From positions 10,907,368 to 10,971,367 of the forward strand of contig JALIRH010000004.1 in NCBI GenBank assembly GCA_023055505.1: a stretch of DNA of 64,000 nucleotides, written 5' to 3'. The notes beneath the pieces are model-generated. The model searched no databases. It saw nothing but the letters and a program-made list of their open reading frames with translations, and was not told the origin of the DNA. Below, one piece after another: positions 12,784-26,389 of the stretch. The position numbers and the translations under genes are program-made. Within the stretch, counting starts at the first letter, position 1; each line of letters opens with the position of its first letter. This DNA comes from Callipepla californica brunnescens. Its lineage: Eukaryota > Chordata > Aves > Galliformes > Odontophoridae.

Positions 12784-12837
12784 TTCCCTGGAGGACTTGT
12801 CCGATTCTAATTACGTTGCATTTAATCCTCCAGGGAA
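12784..12837. repeat. Perfect 12-base inverted repeat, 30-base loop
   Basis: TTCCCTGGAGGA and TCCTCCAGGGAA are exact reverse complements 30 bases apart in intron 2. Confidence 0.9.
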
Positions 12838-14227
12838 AGTGTGCAAGTGTGAACGATCACTGTGGAATGGTATAATACGTCAGGAACTAAATCAATTTGC
12901 CAGAACGGTAGATGTCTGCAGGTGGGATAGTCACCTTGCAGCATTCTGGTTTTGATCATAAGTACTGCAGATGAGGAGAGAATGACGGCTCTGATTTTTG
13001 CACAGATAAATTTCTTGACTTGCTGCTTTTCTGAGCATTAGTTCAGTCTGTAAGGATTTTTTTTTTCTTCCATTGAGAACAGCAGCTTGGTATGAAACAA
13101 CTCCAGTGGCTTAAACTTGTGGCAGACATTTTTAATGTTTATTCTGTTTGATTTATGTATCAATCCAGTGCATCAAAGCAATGTAAGCATTAAATAGCCT
13201 GTGAAAATGAAGATAGCGTATCCTTTATAATTAACCAATTTTTCTCTGTTATGGTCTATTAAAATCAGCCCCTATAGCGCTGCTGTTCAGGTTTAAATGA
13301 CAAATTCCAGTATTGCTTAATTTAACAACGGTCGTATTAAATTAAGGGCAGGTTTACCCAAATATCTGTGTCCATTAGTTTGATATGGTAAACTTAAACT
13401 AACAAATCATGCATGACGTACATTGAGGAACAGCAAGTCTGAATTTAAATCGATTTTTACAACTAATTTCATGTTGTAGTTCTGAAGTATTTTGTAAGTG
13501 CACCCACGAGATAGTAGTCTTAACATTTGATTCAGGCACAGCGGACTCTGAGTTTGAACTCTCCTGGAAACAACTGTTCCTTATTTACAGGTATTTTTGG
13601 GGGTAGGAAAGTGAGTAACAGAAGGAAAAAGAACTGTTAGTACATTCTCACTTGTCATTTTGTTAATAGGCTTGTGTAATCAGATAGCTAGTACAGTTAT
13701 TACAACTGACAGAAGAGTGAGAATTAGGGCTAAACCAGAAGAGAACAGATTGGAGCACTTGAGTAAGCTTATCTTTTTTCCAGATAATGAAATCTAATGA
13801 GAATTAAACTGGGATTTTTAAACTGAACAATGCAGTCTCAAAGTTCTTAGATATTTGGTTGCGGTCTGGAGGAATTTCCATAGGTGTGATTTTGGCCATA
13901 GCATTTTCTTCTGGAGACCTGGGGGTAAGCTTAGAAAATGAAAAGAAAATGTAGTGCAGTATTGGGTCTGTTAATGGTCTTGTTGCTTGGAATAGGTGAT
14001 ATTACACAAAAAGAATTTCAAATGAGGCAGCAGTACTAATTAGAACATAATCCAAAAAGGAAATGCCCTTGTCATCCACCACCTACCTCCAGACACTCAT
14101 TGGGAGCATTCATAGAGCTTCTTTCTTCTGGGGCAAGTGGGGAGGCTATTTTACACCATCTTTGGATCTTCACAATGTTGGTGAAAATTTAACTTTCAGG
14201 CATTTTCCACAGGACTTTAAAATGTTT

Positions 14228-14376
14228 CAATATCTCAGCTATAGGGTGCATTGCTTAGTGGCAAAGAAGGAAGGAAATACCGTGCTTAGTTTGCAGTTTG
14301 TGAAGTTCTGTGGAAAATCTCCAGAACAGCTTCAGTGCCTCAACCACTGGTGCATTGCTTAGCGGCGAAGAAGGAA
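14228..14376 (+). repeat. Diverged local duplication of about 45 bases
   Basis: GGTGCATTGCTTAGTGGCAA at 14245 recurs as GGTGCATTGCTTAGCGGCGA at 14349, and both continue AGAAGGAA. Similarity extends about 18 bases upstream with mismatches. The copies are 104 bases apart. Confidence 0.7.
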
Positions 14377-17300
14377 CATAGTTTGTGTGATGGTTTGCAG
14401 CTGGAATTAGGGAGCTGAAAGTGCTCGCCAAAGCGGGTGCGGAATATGTCAGAGGATGAGCAGCTCTACCTTCAACTGTGCAAAGTCTAGACAAGTTCCC
14501 CTATTGCAAGAGATGCCTATGTGACCAACGTGATAAGGAACAGTCTCCCCAACCCTGTGGGAGGAAAGGGTCTGTGCTACCATTCCCCCTTCCATGCATG
14601 TGCAAATGCTGAATCCCACCACCTCCCAGCTTGTGTGCAAGCTGCATATACATGTGGAAAACAGGTCCTTTTTGCAATAAATAAAAAGGACTATGACTCA
14701 GTGGTCTGGTGTACACCCACCACTTGAATATTACCCGACCAGAGGCTGTGCTGGAACCAGGTGTGGTGACCCAGATTGTCTTTTCCTGCCTATCCAAGTA
14801 GTACAGTTGTTCTCTTGCAATGTTAGAAATATACTCAACCATTAAATTGGTTACACGTTGTATCCAGTTTCTTGGCGTGGATGCTGTTTCTGGGAGCTGG
14901 AAAGCTTTTGATACGTTATGTGCCCCAAATATCTACAGGTAGTCTCATGCATGAGAAACTCAAGGTTCTTAGAGTAATTGTTAATTCACTCTAATTTTCA
15001 GATGGATATCCTTGGTAGGAACAGTCCCTTCGTAAATGTTTTGTCACTTTCTCTGGTTTATATTTCCCTTATTCTGCTTGTAGTTAAGACTAAAGGATGT
15101 AAATGGTTCGAAGACCACTTGCATTATTTGTGCAACAGAGCAGAGCTGCCTGTTTGGGAAAGGCAGAATAAAATACTTTTTTTCCTCCTTTACAGCTGAG
15201 ACTCTGTGGGGATAGAAGTGGAAATGTGTAGACTTTCTTCACTGTGTTTGAAATTACAAGTATGCAGGTAAACAAATTGTTGGCTGTCATTTGAGTTTTC
15301 CCAAATTTTGAACTGATAGATTAATCAATATACTGAAATAAACAATGTGTATTATCTTGAGTCAAACATATGAGGGTACTTAGGTGCAGTGTCTGTGGAT
15401 AAGAGAGCAACCAACATTTTCTTTGCACTGTTGAGTTACAGTTGTTCAATAAATCTAATTGGACCCTTGCCCTCCATTAAGTCAGTACATATTACATATT
15501 CATCTCTGCAAGTTCACTGTATGGAGTAGGAAGGTCTTTTGATACAGCATTTTCTTGTGAAGATCGTCTAGTTTGCAAAGCTTGTTACTTGGGGAGAAAA
15601 AAGAAGGCGACTTGAGTAAATCCCTTGCAGCTTATTGCTATGCAAGGCAGCCCTTCTCTTTCCTTCTGTAAATGATTGGCACTATTTCATTTAGCTGTAG
15701 AGTTTTTGTAGCTTAAGCAGTGGGACAGGGGAAGTTAGTTTTAAATGTGCCGGATTCTAAACTTCATAGCAATTTCCTGTGAACTCCTGGTTTTTGCCCT
15801 GGGCTTGCGTAAGTTTGGGAACTTTGAAATTGGAGAAATCTGTGCTGATTTACATCATCTGTACTACTGGCCCCTTTTGTGTAAGCAGGTTATATAAGAT
15901 TTGGCACCCATACTGTGTTTGGGAAGGTGGAAAAAATGTTCAGCCAGTGTGACTTCTTTTTATTATGGCCATGACACCTTCCAGCTCAGATGCCTGATGG
16001 ACTGCTCATTGAGGGCATGGCTGTGATTCCTCATCTTTTCAAAAACAATGACCAAGGGGATGAAGTACCAGGAAATAATAAATGACCTGCGGCTTTAAAG
16101 CTGAGGGGAAATACGGTCTTCATCCTGTTTTTGCTCCTGCACCTGGAATTTTAAAATGAAGGCCACTGGGGTGCAGTTCACCAGCTTTATAATCTGTTTA
16201 TTTTGCAAGGTGACTTTCAGTCCTGTTCTTCTGATGTTACTGAAACACCATCCCTTTAAGCCCCAATTCAGTGCTGTAATTAAGTATGTGCCAAAATCCA
16301 GTGACTTGCTGACTGCAGTTAAAGTGCATTTGTTTAATTGTCTTTGTGCTGGAAAGCTCGGCAGTGAAACTTGCAGCTACTGTGCTAACTGCTACTAATA
16401 GAGCAGTAATTGGATTTTATGAACTCTATTTATTCTAACACTTCTGGCTACTGGATTATGGATTTGATAGTCCGTTAGTGGTTGTGTACAGAAGGAAGGA
16501 TGTCTTTGTCTTCTCACTTATAATGCTTTGGCTTTTGCTTTGCTTTGTTCCTGCTGGTTTCTTTGGTGCTCAGCTTAGAGGCAGAATTGGCAAAACTGTT
16601 GTGAAGTTATTTCTATATGCTGATTTTTTTCTTTTGGCTTGAAAGTGTGGTGTTAAAGGATAAAACCTAGCAAGGGTTAAGTAATAAATGACACTTAAGC
16701 CTCCCTAAATAACTGAAAAAAGAAAGCAGGGAATTTGTTCCAGGGTTCTGTGCTTCTCTAGTGCTGTTTGTTTATTTTTAGGAGCATTGAATTGTGTTAG
16801 TTGCTTAGCAGTGATTTTTGCTCACCGTGGCATTTTTTATTAGCTCTTTAGGAATTGATGTTTTCCTTTGCTTTTACAGCCTCAGTGTTGCTATGTTTTT
16901 ATTGACTTGTTGCAACCCAGGTGGGATACAAAACCCCTGGGATGCCAAATCATAGCCCTGAAAATGCAGTCAATCTAATGTGTGTGAAGATACAAGCTAG
17001 TGGTTTTGATGCTTTTAGCTTCTTACAGTTGTTATGGTGTGCCTTAGCCCCAGGGGTAATTCAATCTATGTAACCTGCACTTAACCAACCAGCCCCCTTC
17101 CCTGTCCAGCCCTCAAACAGCCCAAGTGAAAAAAACCCAGACCTGCCTATGTGCATGTGTATGGCTCTCCAGTATTATTCAGTGTATCTGTTTTCAGCTG
17201 GCTTTCAGAACAGGGAGCATTTTATTAGCGTGGACAGTACCAGACAACATCTTCTACGTAGTCTAGTGAATGCTCCTGAAACTTTATTTGGACTATATAT

Positions 17301-18121
17301 ATATGTATATTTACAGTGAAATGAAAACAGTGGAGTTTATTAATGCTAGCCAACAGCAAAAATAATAATGATAATAATATATACATATATTTGAAAAACA
17401 TGAAAATCATCCAAATACCATCTGCTGTCCATAAAACAGTGGTGACTATACTGTTTTGAAGTGCTTGGTTTTTGCTGAGTGCGTTCGTAAAACAGAAATA
17501 ATATATCACTTAGTGTTTCTGGATTAGCTTAGCAGGTTTCAACTCTCAATGTCAGCTCAGTTCAAAGTTCTTCCTAACATATCCAGTATGCAAGTGCTGC
17601 AGTACGTGGCCTGTGACAGTGAAGCCTGACCGTCCTTTGAAGAAGCCACACTGAGCTTCTTGTCTTGTTCTTTTCCACATCCTGCACCCTGTCCGCTCCC
17701 AAGGCCGGGTCAGAACTACCTGATGTCTGCATGATTTTGTCCTGCCCTGATGGCGTTTTGAAGATGCAAAGTGCAAGGTGTTGCTGTTGCTAATGGACAC
17801 TCTTAAAATACTAGATGTCTCTACTGTTTTTCTCATGTGAATCTTGTGCCAGTTAACCCAACTGAAACAAGCAGATGTCAGTAGTTTGTGTAGGTTCTGA
17901 CATTCTTGATCCCTAAGCTGTTCCGAGGGCAGGTTTGAAGCCAGTCTCAATCCTGATCACATCAAGGAAGTGGGTGTGTTAGTTCGGGTTTTTCTTTTCC
18001 TTACCCTGAAATTTGTATCCTGTGGAGATTGAACTATGAATGAATGCATATAGATGTCTCTTTATACTGAATATGGATCCTGATTATTAATTTTATAATC
18101 TAAAATAATTTCCTTTTGTAT

Positions 18122-18262
18122 TATGTGTCTCCTTTGGAGAGACGTTTAAGCCCCGCCTGGATGCCTACCTGTGCAACCTGGTCTAGGGAGCTGCTCTGGC
18201 AGGGGGGTTGGACTCGATCTCTAGAGGTCCCTTCCAACCCCAGAATTCAGTGATTCTGTGAT
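18122..18262 (+). mobile_element. CR1 LINE tail
   Basis: Sense-oriented CR1 3' end: GAGACGTTTAAGCCCCGCCTGGATG, GGGGGGTTGGACTCGATC, AGAGGTCCCTTCCAACCCC and a final TTCAGTGATTCTGTGA. It is about 140 bases long and 5'-truncated. Confidence 0.88.
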
Positions 18263-20194
18263 TTAGCTGCCTCTGGTGTGAATTCGTGCTGCTCTTGCTG
18301 ACTCTTCTTCCTCCTACCCCTTTCCGTTGGCACTGCTTGGTTACAGTGGTGGTAGTGTTAAGCCTGTCTGTCTTGGCTGTTTTTCCACACTGCTCGACTG
18401 CATTTGTGAGCAAGTTGCTTCCTTACGATACCTGAAGATTGGGGAGCTTGTTTCCCAGCCCTTTGCTGAGCTGTCTTAATGTTCTGACTCTGATAAACAG
18501 TAATGCTTTCGTCTTACTGTTCCAGTTGAGTTTGCAGTGTTTCTGTAGCTGAACTCGTGTCATTCTTTCCAAAATAACTAGACTTCTCAGGATTTATAAC
18601 TTGTCTGGAGAATGCCTGTCTTCAGCTGACTCTCAGCATAGCGTGTCTCATCCAGAGACTGCATGTACCAAAATTAATTTGGTCTGAACTAGCTTTGTCA
18701 TTGTTGCAAAATAGAGGAGGATAAAAAAGGCAAAGTTTGACACTGTACACTCTTGAAAATCCCACAGAGCATTCATTTAAAACATGCTGTTTTATGGCCT
18801 TATTAATGCTTCATGCCAAATGCTGCATTGTGATTTGCATTGACCAAAAAAAGTCAAAACAGCCTAACTCTGATGCTATGGCGGGAGAGGAAGGCTGAAG
18901 AGGACTGAGCTAGCTAGTTGTAGGGTCCAAGACTTGCCTAGACTGGTGAGAAGTAATGCTGCACTCTTTGGGGAAGTTTGTTAAGGAGCACTGAAAGTTA
19001 GTCATTCCTTCTTGTAGTGTGCTAATGTCAGAAGCAGGGATAGGAACCAGGGAAGGAACTGCTGCTCCATTTGGCAGCAGTGATATTTTAAATAGGCTTA
19101 CATAGAGCAGAGATTCAGATCCCCTCCTGCAGGAACAGCTCATCTCTTCTTATAATGTCTTAACTCCCAGTTTAGTCCTGATGTGTTAAGGGATCCCCAG
19201 AATGGTGTTGACTTGCTGAAATTCCTGGCAGTTCAGCAACTGCTGTTTGCCAAAAGGGTGGAAACCTGTTGGAAAAGGGCAAGAAGCTATAGCTGAAGCA
19301 AAGAGTTGCTTTTGCTTTTTCTATTGATGGCAAGTCTGCTCATGAGATGAACTGAGGGGCACTTGAGAGCACGTGAGGTGCCTGAAACCATCGAAGAGTA
19401 GTTGCTTGATGGCCATGGAGACTCAGTATATCTTGAAAAGTTCTCCAGGAAGATAAGCTGGATTGCAGGGACACCCTACAATCAGGATGAGGTGATGACA
19501 GGGTAATAATGACCTTTTCTGTCGTAAAGTCTAAATGGGAGAGGAGTGCTTTGAGAGTACCCTGCTTGTGTACAGACTGTTCTACATCTTGTCCAAACCT
19601 TTGTTTATGCTGCTAGTCTTTCTTAGCACTTCTGCTACTTTGATTTTGTTGTGTTGTTTTAGACCTTTGAATGGTAGAGCTCATTACCTGTTAATCAGCT
19701 AAAAAGTAGGGATGTAGTTCTTCTGCGGCAAATTATGTGTGAAGACGAGTGTGATAGTATTGTCCAGCAGCCTGTGTAGCCAAGGGTATGCCCTGTGAGA
19801 AGGCATAATTTGTGAAATAGGGCAACAGGTTTGAGGGGCAATGGAGTTGCAGTTTGGAACTGGGGTTATTTCAGTAGGAAAGCCATGAAGGGCCCTTTGG
19901 CTTACAGACTTTTTTTTTTTTAATTATTTCTCATCACCTGATCTCATTACTCTTCAAGGCAAGCTGCAGGCTTGTTTGTTTGTTTATAGGACAATTGAGA
20001 GGAAGGATTTTGCTGGACAGTAATTTAGATTTTTTTTCATCGTTGTTATTTTAGCCTGTTTTTATGATTTAATGGGGCATATTTTGCTTTTAAAAAACTA
20101 TCACGTGATTACTAATTTTCTTATAAGCTCCTGTTTGGTCTTCATTTGTGCATTAAAGTATATGAATAAATGTGATGTTGACATGATCATATTA

Positions 20195-21305
20195 TGAGGG
20201 CTGCTCCAAAAGTAATGCCTCCTATTTTATGATGTTGGGGCGTGGCATCAGCGGCAGATGTTGGTGGTATGGCAGTAGAGATAGAACCTTTCTGCCAGTA
20301 TTCTGTTATTTATTTATTTTTTTTTTTTTGGTTTTTTTTTTGCCACGTGACAGATGGCAGTGGAGTGCAGTCTGACAAAATGGTATCTGACATGGAAGTG
20401 AGGATGAAGCAAACGTATGGCATTGAATTCCTCCATATGGGGAAAAAATAGCACTGTTAGCACTTGTTAATGGTTGCTGAACGTTTATGGAGACCAAACA
20501 GCAGAGCTGAGCCGCAGTGGTTAGTGGTGCATTTCTGCAGTGGCAACACCAATTTGAAAGACAAGCCACATTCTGGATGGCCATGCACAGCTGTCACACC
20601 ATAAACATGGAGAGTGTCTCCATCAGCTCATCCATGTGAATCATCAGATTGCAACCAGGAAACTGTATGGAGCTGAATCTCAGTTTCAGTGCATTGGGGA
20701 CAGTGGTGGCAACATTGGAGCAGAAAGAACACCGTATGCAAGTTTGTCAGGAACTACTGAGCCAATGCAAGGCCAAAGATGGTTTCCTGGGTTGCATCAT
20801 TACTTACCAGTAATGATCACTCACAAAATTTGATTTCACCACTGTGAGTCAAATCAGCAGTCCATAGAGTGCTGACACATGCATTCTCCACAGAACTAAA
20901 AATTCACGATGCAGCCCTCAGCAGTAAAGTGATGCGCTGTGCACTGTCATCTAGGATTCAAAAGGGTTATCCTTCTGGGTTTCCTGGAACCTAGATAGAC
21001 TAGCAACTGTGACAATTGCATCATGACACTGACGAAGCTGAAGGCTTGAACTACCAGAGTCAGGCTGGAACAGAAGACAAATTTCTCTTGCAACATGAAA
21101 ACACAAAGCCCCACAGCAGTTTGAAGACAGTTGAGCACATTGCCTGTCTTGGTTGGACCATCCTACCACACCCTCTGTATATTCTGGAAAACTGGTGTTT
21201 TGTAGCTGAGAATTTGCCCTGTCAAATAGTGTTAATTGTGGTCTTTATATCTGTTGCAGTTTTCATGGGAATAAATAGGAGGCATTAATTTCAGAGCAAT
21301 CTACA
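20195..21305 (+). mobile_element. Mariner DNA transposon, Galluhop-like, defective
   Basis: Both ends carry matching terminal inverted repeats (TGAGGGCTGCTCCAAAAGTA at the left; the reverse complement of the right end is TGTAGATTGCTCTGAAATTA, both followed by ATGCCTCCTATTT), flanked by TA on each side. Inside are transposase remnants in several frames: NLKDKPHSGWPCTAVTP near 20550-20603, and FLLQHENTKPHSSLKTVEHI with LGWTILPHPLY near 21080-21180. The family motif HDNARPH has become HENTKPH, and the region that follows with the last catalytic Asp is deleted. At 1111 bases it is shorter than full-length copies, and many stops show it is dead. It resembles the chicken Galluhop/Mariner1 family. 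Confidence 0.9.
20301..20341. repeat. T-rich low-complexity tract inside the mariner
   Basis: TTATTTATTTATT followed by long T runs broken only by a GG pair. It sits in the transposon's 5' untranslated part, and probably expanded after insertion. Confidence 0.8.
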
Positions 21306-21747
21306 TATACAGCCCAAAAGTTACCTTTGGATAACTGAGATTTTCTTCATTCAACAGTCAGATTTTAGATGCTCTGAGTAGAACCTTCACTTTGCAAGAA
21401 GGAATTGTATGCTGTTAAGCAACCTGAGTGAGGAAAGTAACAGAAGTTCACTGAGCAACTTGTTACTGATTTTAAATGGATCTGGAAGATAACGCTGCAG
21501 TAAGATGGTTTCTGTTCCGAGCTCGTGTTTGTTTGTTTCAATAGTTTATGCCCTGTCTAGAATCCATTCAAGACGTGCCAGTGAACTCAGTGGTATTACG
21601 CATCTGTGATGGAGGAGAAAGAAAATTCTATTTTATGGTTTGAACTTTTTTAAAAAAAATTTCGATTTATGAATTCTGGACTTTTTTTCCAAGGAGCAAG
21701 GATCATCAATGCTAGAACAGCTGTACTGGGACCCGATTTCTGTCTAG

Positions 21748-21749
<2 letters not shown>

Positions 21750-21782
<33 letters not shown>
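21750..21782. repeat. T33 homopolymer
   Basis: Uninterrupted run of 33 T in intron 2, the longest homopolymer in the window. The long lysine-rich frame on the - strand across it is an artefact of this run. Confidence 0.95.
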
Positions 21783-23714
21783 CATTTTCATTCTTTTGGA
21801 GATGTCTCAAGATGTCCTCTGCATACTTGAAGCTAGCGCAGCTACCGTATCTGAGAACTGATTTCACTGAAAATTGACCTGACTGGAAATGGCTGTTTGG
21901 CCAGATGAGTTTCTCAGTCTGATTCTCCAACTGGTTGTATAGATGGTGACTCTTGCATCTGCCCTCCTCTAATTGTTTGTCAATAGGCTGCCTCACCACA
22001 CGGTTTGAACTGCCACAAATTACAGCCTGACCTGTTAAGGAAAACCAAAATGAGCAGCAATTTGCACTCGTATGTCGGCCTGTGCTCTGTGGCAGCTCTG
22101 CTCCTGCTTCTGCTTCTTGAGGAACAGTTGCCCTGTCCTGGCTGCTGGAGCAGAGATGTTTTGGGAAAGGCATCTGGGGACAGGAATGCACTGCAGCCAT
22201 CCTGAGGTGAGCTGTCTCAGTTTGTCAGGCAGGAGACAAACTTGCTTCTGCTGGAGACCTTGTCTTTTCTGGCAAATCCCTTGTTTTACCCTCCCACACT
22301 CAAATGTATGTGTATTGTGATACGAGCGAGTTCTTCTCTGTCTATATTCCACTCTTCAGTGGGGTAAACAGGCCAACAGTGATATATTTGCTACTGTGAT
22401 CGGAATGGTTTAAATGACTGCTGTAGTGGAGGATGGAAGAATCTTGTTGTGTGGTATGACTATGCTAAAACTGGAGTTGTGGCTGAGACAGTGTGCAGCA
22501 CCTACACTGAGATCAGAGTATTTTAAGCTTGAGTTCTGAGAGATGTGGACTGAGAATAGCTTTGCTGGCTGCTCTTGCTTCGCTGAGAGGATGGCCCCAG
22601 CTGTTTGTGGAGGGGTCACAAAGCTGCTACAGTTTCCATGGCTCTCTTATTTTGTAGGGGAGAAAGTCCTGTAGAAGCTAAGAAACCTGATAGCAATTAT
22701 AAATGTTGTCCCTGCTTCCTTTTCCAAGTAGACAGTGTTCTTTCATGAAAGAAAACAAGAGGCCTTCCCAACCTGTGTGTGAGCTCAGAAAGCATGTTTG
22801 TTGACCTTTGTGGTTCCTTGCGTGGTTATATAGCCCTTGCTGTCTTCTTCAGGGGATTTGAGACAAACCAGGTTACAAAAACTGTAAGCACGAGCTCTGC
22901 AAGGCTGGAGAGATGCCACTTCTCTGTAGTTTCTGGACTTAGCTCAAATGTAGTTCAGTACGGACACTGAGCTGGTGCCTGTCCATCACTGCTGAAGAAC
23001 TAGAGTGCTGGTGAGTTCAGTGCACAGGCACCTAGCTGATTTTGTTAGAGAATTTGCTCTGGTTGAGGGCTCGCTGACACAGAATGCCAGAAATAGGTGC
23101 ATTGGGAAAGCACCCAGACCTTGTGGGATTCACCATTATTTTAGTCCTTTCCAGTTGATAAACGCTTTTAATGTCTCTATTCAGGCTACCTGAATTGTCT
23201 GAAAGTGGAGCGACGAGGAAAGTGGGGGGCACTGATGGGGGAAGGAAAGCATGTGAAATCTTAATCTAACATGATTCTAAATTTGCACATTATTTATTGT
23301 TAAACAGAAACAAACTTCGGAGCACTTGCTTTTATTATTTTGTACACCAGCTTTCAAAAGGAAGTTCACCCGTGACAGTTTTGGAAATTGCCTGGCTCGG
23401 TAGCAGCTTGTTGTTTCTGAATGTGATTAAGAATAGGTATTAACTTTGTAATAACTGAGCAAGCAAGGGCAGAGTTCTGTTGTAAATGCTTATGACAAAC
23501 GGGCTGCCCAGCATTGATGGCTAAAGGTAATACATTATTCAGAAGCAATACTTCTGTGACATGCTTTCAGGAAGGACTCTTTTTGCACCCTCTGGAACTG
23601 TTATTTGAATTGCTGTCTGTTGATGCATTTAGGGAAATTCATATTTGTGAATAACACCACTTTATGGTGTGACATGAAAGAAGCAGAATCAAAAATGCTT
23701 CAGAACATTACTAA

Positions 23715-23993
<279 letters not shown>

Positions 23994-24129
23994 TAAGTTT
24001 CCTTTAGTCAGTAATGTAGCGTGAATTATTTCTCACTTCCTTTATTTGCTTTGAACTGAGACTTTTTTCAGTAATCTAGAATAATGCCTACACCTTGTTC
24101 ATTGTAAACTCAGATGTTATTAGCTCTGT

Positions 24130-24155
24130 AAAATAAATAAATAAATAAATAAAAA
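24130..24155. repeat. (AAAT)n microsatellite
   Basis: About six AAAT units 138 bases after the exon 3 donor. Confidence 0.92.
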
Positions 24156-26374
24156 TACTCGTGTGCTATAAAACTGTCTTTAAGGGTACTTTGATTGTTA
24201 TTTTACTATGGATTGTTTGTGGCCCTCTTGCACAGTGTTTTTAAGGCTTATACTTATCTTGGAAATATCAGGAATTGCTCATCCTTGGCCCCAGGCAATG
24301 TAACGTTCAACTAGTGCCATAGGGACTTTTTGGTATTTTACTTGGGGCTTTTTTTTTACGGGAAAGATATGTTGAGACACCTGTCCTTGGCCCTGTCCAA
24401 CTCTGTGGGTTGCCTATTAAGTACCCAAATTCATCTTATTTCAGACTGTCAGTGAGCGAGATTTTCCTAAGGCTTGGTAGAAGGCACAGTATGCAAATGT
24501 GCAGGCTTCTGTCCAAGTGTCCCCGTTGGTTTTGACTGTTACAGAATGACACAGATCACCCTACAGACAGGTCAGGCCTGGATGTTTGAGTTTGTACCTT
24601 AAGCTCTGCAGCGTTCAGTGGGAAGATTGCATTGGTTCTGAAGGGCATCTAGTATGTAAATTATGTAAATAATTGAATCTTATCTTGAAGCACAAATTTG
24701 GATGCTGAGATTCTGTTACTATTCTAAAGATGTCTACCTTGGGGAAAGAGAGGGACATTATCGTATAGCGCTGTGTTGACTTGTGACTTGTCAGAAGGTT
24801 GCTATCCCAGTGTGTCAACAACACCCTGAGGCAAACTGGAGATAGCAGTGACCTTTATGTAGTGCGCATGAACTCTATTTCAGAACATCTAAAATTTCTC
24901 TGTTGTGCAGTCATTCAGTATTGATAGAAATTTGGAGTTTGGATATACTCCTGCCTATATTGTATGCCTCTCCTCCATCAGGTAACACCTTATTTTCCAT
25001 GGGTATCTTTGAATTTTTTGCAGTTGCATTCCATGCCTGATTTTCACACTCATAGAAGAGGCATAACGATATTGACATCCTTTATAAAACACTCTAAGTT
25101 CTATTGAGAGCACTATGTAAGGGCTAGATAATGGTGGCATTGTGGTGAGTGACAAGTACTAAGCGACTGTCAGAAGCACAGACAAGGGAAAAGGCCTTTA
25201 AAGAAGGGAGTGGGAGCTCAAAGGCTTCGTGCAGGTTCACAGAATGGAAATGCAGTCTCAAAGTTCTAAATTTAAGAGATTTTCTTAGCATACAATGTAA
25301 GTATGTTTCCCTTGTTTAGGTGTGGGTGATAGAGTTTAAGTTTTCCAGTCTGATTCTGCACTTCTCATGCACACTGAAATGTAATAAACTTTACTTGCGT
25401 GTTTGTGTAGAAACCTGGAGTTGTAACACGTAAGTAAAATGTATTTTGCTCATATTTAGGTAGAGGGAGGCCACCTGAAAAAGAGTACATATGTCCCAGC
25501 CATTGGCCTTTGTGACAGATTGGTGTGTGTCCACCCCCCATGCAGTGTTGTATTTTACTAGAAAGGAAATAGTACTTTAGGAAGAAAAATTATGCATGTA
25601 CTATTTTGCATTAAAAAAATTATCTCACTGTTGTACACTTTTTACATATGTTACTGTCAGCTGCTGGAGAGCTGGTGCCATGCTGGATGTCAGGATATTC
25701 CCATGTAGGCTGTGTTCTGTGAAATTCCTTGTGTCTGTCTCACTACCTGTGGACTGCAGGCATTATTTAATCCGCTTTGTTGTGTAACTATATGATAAAA
25801 ACTTCCTTAAAATATTATGCATGTGAATAAATTCAATGAATATTGATCTTAAATTTTCATTTTTTTCTTTATTTCATTTATTTTGTATGATTTACTTTTT
25901 TCCCTTCCAGCGATGAATATGGAAAAAGAAATCCACGAAGCTGAAACTCTTAGGGTCCTGCTGGCAAAGTAGACTTCAATAATAATTCCAAATTTATCAT
26001 GAATTTTGAACCAATTAAACAAAATCAACCTTCATTTGCACATGAAGGATATGTGAGAGGGAGATTGCTTCTGTTTCTTAAGCACACAGCCTAATAAGTT
26101 TCAAACAGGGCTATCAACAAAAGTCTTAATGCAGTTTCAGTACTTCAGAACGCAAATGAGAAGAAAATTTGCACTCTGCATGGTGAATTAATGTTACCGA
26201 AGCAATCTGCCTGTTATACTGGCTAGATTCAGTTTCCAAGCATGTCAGTTGGAATGTAATTACAGGAGAGGGGGAGACTTGATACCTAAGAATGATGGAA
26301 ATAGGGACAATATATGGTGGAAAACAGCTGCTACGATACTAGAATACAAGTACAGCCACTGCAGTTACTGGTTT

Positions 26375-26389
26375 AAAAAAAAAAAAAAA
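26375..26389. repeat. A15 homopolymer
   Basis: Uninterrupted run of 15 A in intron 3. No AATAAA precedes it. Confidence 0.9.

Noticed and set aside
17552..17950. 132-codon frame on the - strand in intron 2
   Set aside because: It begins at a non-ATG codon, matches no family I know, and its length is within chance for this much sequence.
21712..22200. 162-codon frame on the - strand with a long lysine stretch
   Set aside because: The lysines come from the T33 run; the rest resembles no protein and the frame is an artefact of low complexity.
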